Assembly (NCBI GenBank): GCA_045589495.1
Contig: JAZNPF010000003.1
Span: forward strand, 1-64,000
Source: SIG455 sp045589495
GTDB taxonomy: Bacteria > Bacillota > Clostridia > UMGS1810
Reading direction: 5' to 3'
DNA: 64,000 nt
Numbering within the stretch: position 1 is the stretch's first letter; the number at the start of each line of letters is the position of its first letter. The notes below the pieces were generated by a model that did no database searches, was not told where the DNA came from, and saw nothing but the letters and a program-made list of their open reading frames with translations. Shown in pieces: positions 59,491 to 64,000 of this stretch. Both the position numbers and the translations under genes were made by a program.

Positions 59491-60552
59491 ATGGGTATCG
59501 AAAAAATCGACAAAAATTTTGCAGTTAAAACCTCAACAGGCGAAGATGTTGAGGTTTATTCTGTAAAAAATCCGCCTTTTGAAGTAGACGGGTTGGCGTG
59601 GTTTAACGAAAACAAAGAGTTTGTCCGCATAAAAAAAGAGGACAGAAAAAATTTAAACGAAGGTGTGCGCTTTCTTTCCGACCACACATCAGGAGGGTGC
59701 GTTCGTTTTAAAACTAACAGCAGTTTTATTGCAATTAAAGCGACCGTTATGGATAGCACCACAATGAATCACATGACACGTGTTGGCAGTGCGGGATTTG
59801 ATGTCTATGTAAACAATGAATTCAAATATATGGCGGTATCTTCAGATCAAACCGATAAAATTGATTGTATGCCAAGTGTCAACCTTGGAAGAGAAGAGAA
59901 AGAAATAACAATAAATTTCCCTCTGTATAATGGTGTGAAGGAACTTTATATCGGGCTTGAAAAAGGCAGCACATTATCTGCACCAAAACCATATTCCATA
60001 GATAAACCGGTATTGTTTTATGGTTCATCCATAACACAAGGCGGATGCGCATCCAGACCAGGCAACTCTTACACCACCATGATAAGCCGCTGGCTTGACA
60101 TTCCTGTTTTGAATTTTGGATTCAGTGGCAGTGCAAAAGGTGAAACTGAAATGGCTGAACTTATTGCGTCAATCGATATGAGTTGTTTTGTGTTCGACTA
60201 TGACTACAATGCTCCAAATCCCGAACACCTTAAAGCAACACACGAACCATTTTTCAAAATCATACGAGAAAAACATCCGAATTTACCCGTGATTTTCATA
60301 ACACTTGCCAATAATTGTGATTTACCCGACACTATAAAAAGACGCGAGATAATTTATAAAACTTATCAAAATGCATTGGAAAACGGTGACAAACACGTTT
60401 ACTTTTTAAACGGAAAAGAAATATACACGGATGAAGACCGTGATGCGTGCACGGTTGATGGTTGTCACCCTAACGATTTAGGTTTTTACAGAATGGGGAA
60501 AGCAATTTGTCCGTTAGTTGAAAAGGCACTTAAAAATGCAAATATTTTATAA
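59491..60552 (+). CDS. SGNH-family hydrolase with N-terminal beta domain
   Basis: A 353-residue esterase-like protein. Residues 1-165 form a beta-sandwich of the SGNH N-terminal type. The SGNH domain follows with block I YGSSITQGG (Ser about 180), block II Gly in FGFSGSAKGE, block III-like VIFITLANN and block V DGCHPNDLGFYRM (Asp and His). Members remove acetyl groups from sugars or polysaccharides. No signal peptide, so the substrate is intracellular. GGAGG precedes the ATG. It is 14 bases upstream of the Mrp gene. Confidence 0.88.
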   Translation: MGIEKIDKNFAVKTSTGEDVEVYSVKNPPFEVDGLAWFNENKEFVRIKKEDRKNLNEGVRFLSDHTSGGCVRFKTNSSFIAIKATVMDSTTMNHMTRVGSAGFDVYVNNEFKYMAVSSDQTDKIDCMPSVNLGREEKEITINFPLYNGVKELYIGLEKGSTLSAPKPYSIDKPVLFYGSSITQGGCASRPGNSYTTMISRWLDIPVLNFGFSGSAKGETEMAELIASIDMSCFVFDYDYNAPNPEHLKATHEPFFKIIREKHPNLPVIFITLANNCDLPDTIKRREIIYKTYQNALENGDKHVYFLNGKEIYTDEDRDACTVDGCHPNDLGFYRMGKAICPLVEKALKNANIL

Positions 60553-60566
60553 GGAGATAGATAAAA

Positions 60567-61388
60567 ATGTCAGAATGTACTCACAACTGTGAAACCTGCG
60601 GCGAAAATTGTTCAAGCAGACAAAATCCGCAAAGTTTCTTGGAAAATCCACATGAGATGTCAAGCATCAAAAAAGTTATTGCCGTAATGAGCGGTAAAGG
60701 CGGCGTAGGTAAGTCACTTGTGACTTCAATGATGGCTGTTACAGCGCAAAGAAATGGTTATCATACCGCTATTTTAGACGCAGATATTACCGGCCCATCA
60801 ATCCCAAAATCATTCGGAATTAACAAACGTGCTGTAGGTAATGAATTCGGTTTGCTTCCAGTACCGTCAAAAACGGGCATTGATGTTATGTCGGTTAACC
60901 TGCTTTTAGACAATGTTACTGATCCGGTGGTATGGAGAGGACCTGTTATCGGTGGCACCGTAAAGCAATTCTGGACAGACGTTATATGGGAAAATGTTGA
61001 TTTTATGTTTGTTGATATGCCTCCGGGAACAGGAGATGTTCCTCTTACTGTTTTCCAGTCACTTCCCGTTGACGGAATCATTGTTGTTACATCTCCGCAG
61101 GAATTGGTTTCAATGATAGTTGAAAAAGCAGTTAAAATGGCAAAACTTATGAATATTCCGATTATGGGAATAGTAGAAAATATGTCATACTTCCCCTGCC
61201 CCGACTGTGGTAACAAGCACTACATCTTTGGTGAAAGCCACATAGACGAAATAGCCGCAAACTTTGGTATCGACAAAGTTGTTAAACTTCCGATGAACCC
61301 GATGTTTGCAAAATTATGTGACGCGGGCACAATCGAAACTGTGCCCGACGAAATAACAAACGAACTTTCTGTTTTTATAAGCGAATAA
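60567..61388 (+). CDS. Mrp/NBP35-family iron-sulphur carrier ATPase
   Basis: A 273-residue P-loop protein. The deviant Walker A GKGGVGKS is at residues 43-50, ADITGPSIPKSFG and MFVDMPPGTGDVPLT follow, and a C-x2-C in YFPCPDCGNKHYIFG forms the bridging cluster site of the dimer. An extra N-terminal Cys set (C4, C8, C11, C15) resembles the eukaryotic Nbp35 N-terminus and is common in archaeal and clostridial members. It carries and delivers 4Fe-4S clusters. A NifS-type cysteine desulfurase gene starts 2.4 kb downstream. Confidence 0.94.
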   Translation: MSECTHNCETCGENCSSRQNPQSFLENPHEMSSIKKVIAVMSGKGGVGKSLVTSMMAVTAQRNGYHTAILDADITGPSIPKSFGINKRAVGNEFGLLPVPSKTGIDVMSVNLLLDNVTDPVVWRGPVIGGTVKQFWTDVIWENVDFMFVDMPPGTGDVPLTVFQSLPVDGIIVVTSPQELVSMIVEKAVKMAKLMNIPIMGIVENMSYFPCPDCGNKHYIFGESHIDEIAANFGIDKVVKLPMNPMFAKLCDAGTIETVPDEITNELSVFISE

Positions 61389-61391
61389 ACT

Positions 61392-61428
61392 TAAAGGACT
61401 TGGTTATAATTGCAACCAAGTCCTTTTA
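61392..61428. terminator. Bidirectional terminator between Mrp and SDR genes
   Basis: Thirteen-base perfect arms (61393-61405 and 61414-61426) with an 8-base loop and A/T runs on both sides. Confidence 0.85.
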
Positions 61429-61438
61429 TATTGAGAAT

Positions 61439-62161
61439 TCAAATTAAAAATCCACCATTTACTCCAAAAATCTGACCGGTAATGAATGAAGTCTCATCAG
61501 ACGCCAGATACAGCGCCATTGATGCAACATCATACGGTTTTCCGATTGTTTGCAAAGGTGTTTCATCAATGAGTTCTTTCATTGTTTCTGCATCAATTGC
61601 ACCGTTCATATCTGTCTCAATTATACCGGGAGCAATACAGTTTACACATATACCGGAAGGACCAAGTTCCTTTGCAAGTGCTTTTGTAAAACCGATTACT
61701 GCTGCTTTGGTTGCCGAATACGCAACTTCACACGACGCGCCAGTGATTCCCCAGATAGATGAAATGTTTATTATTTTTCCGCGATGCTTACGTATCATAC
61801 CGTGAGTTACCTCACGACTGCAGTTAAATACTCCCCCTACATTTATATCAAAAATTCTGTCCCATTCGTTCTTCTCAGTATCTGTAAAAAGTTTTTGCAT
61901 TGCAACGCCTGCATTATTTATCAACACATCAATATCGCCAAAACGTCTGTTTGCCAGTTCTATCATATTTGCTACCTGATGTTCATCCGAAACATCCGCT
62001 TTTACAGGATAAATGTTTTCATATCCATCAGCAAGTGCCATAGCATCGCTTTCAGAATTCAGATAATTTGCAACAACATTATATCCTTTTTCAGAAAAAA
62101 GTTTTGCACACGCTTTACCGATTCCTCGTGATGCGCCTGTTATAAGTACGGTTTTATTCAT
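61439..62161 (-). CDS. SDR oxidoreductase, FabG-like
   Basis: A 240-residue classical SDR with TGASRGIGKACAKL, Asn in NYLNSESDA, NNAGVAMQKLFTD, catalytic Ser in NISSIWGITG and Tyr-x3-Lys in VAYSATKAAVIG; the C-terminus is VNGGFLI. It is shaped like 3-oxoacyl-ACP reductase, but no fatty acid synthesis genes lie nearby, so the substrate is open. GGAGGTG precedes the ATG. It is monocistronic here, convergent with Mrp and divergent from the DUF624-like gene. Confidence 0.9.
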   Translation of the reverse strand: MNKTVLITGASRGIGKACAKLFSEKGYNVVANYLNSESDAMALADGYENIYPVKADVSDEHQVANMIELANRRFGDIDVLINNAGVAMQKLFTDTEKNEWDRIFDINVGGVFNCSREVTHGMIRKHRGKIINISSIWGITGASCEVAYSATKAAVIGFTKALAKELGPSGICVNCIAPGIIETDMNGAIDAETMKELIDETPLQTIGKPYDVASMALYLASDETSFITGQIFGVNGGFLI

Positions 62162-62212
62162 AACGTCACCTCCGTCAACATTTATATTAACACTTTTTTT
62201 ACAAAATTACAA

Positions 62213-62240
62213 TTGCATTTTTTTAATTGTGTGGTATAAT
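62213..62240 (+). promoter_or_regulatory. Sigma-A promoter of the DUF624-like gene
   Basis: TTGCAT (62213-62218), 16 bases, TATAAT (62235-62240). Confidence 0.5.
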
Positions 62241-62306
62241 TATAAATTGTGATATTATACAAAATTTTTCAACTCTATCTTTTATATATACGGAGGTATT
62301 TATTTA

Positions 62307-63194
62307 ATGGGTTTATTTGGCGGAAATTATTCAAAAGTCGGTCCCGGTGTATCCAAAAATGCACCTGAAAAAACAAGATTCTTTTTATTTTTTGAATTAC
62401 TCGGAAGAAAGTTTACAAAACTTATTCCATTAAACATTATTTATGTTATTACTCTTCTCCCTCTTATATTTGGAATTATGTTGTCTGTAACTATCAACCC
62501 TGAAATTTTATCAAGCGGAGATATCAATATAGAAAATTTGGGAAGTTTACCATTTTTTGTTTTTACAGGCGATATTATAGGACTTTTGTTCTTACTCGCT
62601 TCTGTTTTTGTAACAGGTCCTGCAACCTGCGGTTTCACTTATGTTCTCCGCAACATGCAAAGACAGGAACACACATGGATTTTCAGTGATTTTCGTGAAC
62701 ATTTTGCTAAAAACTATAAGCAGGGTGTTATAATGGGGGTTATTGATATCGTTGTTGCTTTCCTGCTTTACGTTGCATATTGTTTCTATGCGTATACAAT
62801 GCCCGTTTTAATGAGTAATAATATTGCTATTGCATTATTCGGAAAATATTTCATTATTGTTATTTCAGTTCTTTTTGTTATGATGCATTATTATATCTAC
62901 ACTATGATAGTAACATTTGATATGAAACTGAAAGATATTTTAAAAAATGCCGTTATTTTCTCTTTAGGCAAACTCCCGCTTAATATATTTATATCTATCT
63001 TATTGGTTGCCGCTGCTTTAGTTAGTGTATTGTATATGTTGATTGGCATTTTGTGTGCCGCTATCTTTTCTGTGGCACTTTTGGGATTTATTGTTGTATT
63101 CAGCGTATATCCCACAATTGAACGATCTATGATTTCTTCACAACTAACCGAAAATGATTTTGAAGGCGAAAAAGATTTTGAGGATACAATATAA
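62307..63194 (+). CDS. Six-helix membrane protein, DUF624/YesL-like
   Basis: A 295-residue protein with about six hydrophobic helices. The pattern fits the DUF624 (YesL) family: an early FFLFFELLGRKFTKLIPLN, GPATCGFTYVLRNMQRQEH, and WIFSDFREHFAKNYKQG, the conserved cytoplasmic loop. YesL-like proteins often accompany sugar-uptake genes but their role is unknown. No sugar transport genes are adjacent here. CGGAGG lies about ten bases before the ATG. Confidence 0.75.
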   Translation: MGLFGGNYSKVGPGVSKNAPEKTRFFLFFELLGRKFTKLIPLNIIYVITLLPLIFGIMLSVTINPEILSSGDINIENLGSLPFFVFTGDIIGLLFLLASVFVTGPATCGFTYVLRNMQRQEHTWIFSDFREHFAKNYKQGVIMGVIDIVVAFLLYVAYCFYAYTMPVLMSNNIAIALFGKYFIIVISVLFVMMHYYIYTMIVTFDMKLKDILKNAVIFSLGKLPLNIFISILLVAAALVSVLYMLIGILCAAIFSVALLGFIVVFSVYPTIERSMISSQLTENDFEGEKDFEDTI

Positions 63195-63245
63195 TAAATT
63201 GTTTTAATATATCTTATATGGGTATATAAAGGATTGAGAGATAAT

Positions 63246-63716
63246 ATGAGTCTTAAACACGTTGAAATTTTTACCGACGGTGCCTGCAGTGGAAATCCCG
63301 GAAAAGGCGGTTATGGTGTTATATTGAAATATAACGGTGCGTTGAAAGAAATGAGTGAAGGTTTTTTACTCACCACCAACAACCGTATGGAAATCCTTGC
63401 TGCCATAAAAGGTCTTGAAGCACTTAAAGAGCCTTGCTCTGTAACACTGTACAGTGACTCTAAATATCTTGTGGATTCTGTTAATCAGGGATGGCTTATA
63501 AAATGGCAAAAAAATAACTGGTACAGAACTAAAAACGAAAAAGCAAAAAATGTGGATTTATTCAAACGCCTGATAGAACTTCTTGATAAACACAAAGTTG
63601 AGTTTGTGTGGGTTAAAGGTCATGCCGGTCATACTGAAAATGAACGTTGCGACCAACTAGCAACAAGTGCTATTTTAAACGAAAATTTATCTTTAGATAA
63701 TATTGAGGAAGAATAA
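63246..63716 (+). CDS. rnhA: Ribonuclease HI
   Basis: A 156-residue RNase HI with the catalytic acidic set: Asp in IFTDGACSGNPGKGG, Glu in TTNNRMEILAAI, Asp in LYSDSKYLVDSV, and Asp in NERCDQLATSA; the basic handle region WQKNNWYRTKN and VWVKGHAGHTENE are typical. It degrades RNA in RNA-DNA hybrids. Start at 63246 (ATG); a TTG four codons upstream is possible. Confidence 0.96.
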   Translation: MSLKHVEIFTDGACSGNPGKGGYGVILKYNGALKEMSEGFLLTTNNRMEILAAIKGLEALKEPCSVTLYSDSKYLVDSVNQGWLIKWQKNNWYRTKNEKAKNVDLFKRLIELLDKHKVEFVWVKGHAGHTENERCDQLATSAILNENLSLDNIEEE

Positions 63717-63751
63717 TATTTTTACACACAAGAAAGAAGGAAATATTTGCA

Positions 63752-64000
63752 ATGATTTATTTTGACAATGCTGCAACAACAGCCGTAAAAAAAGAGGTTT
63801 TAGAAAAGATGCTCCCCTATTTTTCTGAAAATTACGGAAACGCATCTTCTATATATACAATCGGCAGAACAAGTGCTGCTGCAATTTCAAAAGCACGTGA
63901 ACAAGTTGCTGCTGCTATCGGCTGTAAAAGCAACGAAGTGTATTTCACCGGTTGCGGAAGTGAGGCTGATAACTGGGCTATAAAAGGTGTTGCATTTGCA
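63752..64000 (+). CDS. Cysteine desulfurase (NifS/IscS family), N-terminal part
   Basis: The first 83 codons are present and run off the right edge. MIYFDNAATTAVKKEVLEKM and YGNASSIYTIGRTSAAAISKA are the conserved start of NifS-type desulfurases, and TGCGSEADNWAIKG is the PLP-phosphate-binding segment. The PLP Lys and sulfur-carrying Cys lie beyond the window. GAAGGAA precedes the ATG. The enzyme supplies sulfur for iron-sulphur clusters and tRNA thiolation, in keeping with the Mrp/NBP35 gene upstream. Confidence 0.93.
   Translation, partial: MIYFDNAATTAVKKEVLEKMLPYFSENYGNASSIYTIGRTSAAAISKAREQVAAAIGCKSNEVYFTGCGSEADNWAIKGVAFA

Noticed and set aside
1..64000. CRISPR arrays, insertion sequences with intact transposases, rRNA genes and a replication origin
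   Set aside because: No regularly spaced repeats, transposase frames, rRNA segments or DnaA-box clusters were seen. dnaG here belongs to the rpoD operon, not to an origin.

Overview
The window looks like chromosome of an anaerobic, spore-forming, AT-rich Bacillota (class Clostridia), possibly a gut bacterium. The evidence is the gene content: a mother-cell sigma factor SigK, a GerM-type lipoprotein, a bifunctional AdhE behind a Rex-type operator, rubrerythrin, a dnaG-rpoD macrooperon, consistently strong Shine-Dalgarno sequences, and many near-consensus TTGACA-N17-TATAAT promoters. The c subunit of the F-type ATP synthase carries the full sodium-binding signature, and an alanine:sodium symporter is present, so sodium bioenergetics is likely. 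Species cannot be named from the sequence alone.

Layout. 1-2.8 kb is the right end of a decayed integrated element. It holds a RelE/ParE-Phd toxin-antitoxin pair cut by the window edge, a HipA-like kinase, several broken coding fragments, and at 2699-2740 the 3' half of a tRNA-Pro(CGG) followed by a terminator, which is what an attachment-site scar looks like. 2.9-8.7 kb has a 42-residue unknown protein, an APH-fold kinase, adhE, a LysR regulator and an EAL phosphodiesterase under a c-di-GMP-I riboswitch. 8.9-13.5 kb has a membrane diguanylate cyclase, ribU under an FMN riboswitch and an amino acid permease. 13.7-26.2 kb is core cell biology: a Cys-cluster protein that may be sporulation-controlled, a GerM lipoprotein, a two-component system, a ComEA-like protein, rpoD, dnaG, a dGTPase, a SulP transporter, a LUD protein, sigK and a HAD phosphatase.

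26.2-38.0 kb is an accessory catabolic region. It contains an OYE ene-reductase, SDR and fumarate-reductase-like flavoprotein operon, then an alpha-L-rhamnosidase and an orphan solute-binding lipoprotein. Divergent from these are a xylose-isomerase-like TIM barrel protein and two tandemly duplicated D-2-hydroxyacid dehydrogenases. The three oxidoreductase classes are the same three used for isoflavone reduction to equol in other gut bacteria. With a rhamnosidase next door, a pathway that deglycosylates and then reduces a plant glycoside is a testable idea, not a demonstrated one.

38.1-54 kb is rubrerythrin, the complete atpIBEFHAGDC operon, a small alarmone synthetase and a pyrimidine operon carB-pyrK-pyrD-pyrF-pyrE-pyrB-pyrI without carA or pyrC. 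Upstream of carB lies a consensus promoter, a 46-codon leader ORF that is U-rich at its end, and an intrinsic terminator whose 5' arm is the last leader codons. This closely mirrors the UTP-sensed pyrBI attenuator of enterobacteria and is the most striking regulatory structure in the window. 54-64 kb carries a MATE transporter, a hydroxyacid dehydrogenase, an AGCS symporter, a PspC protein, an iron alcohol dehydrogenase, tRNA-Thr(CGT), an SGNH esterase, an Mrp/NBP35 ATPase, an SDR, a DUF624-like membrane protein, RNase HI and the start of a NifS-type cysteine desulfurase.
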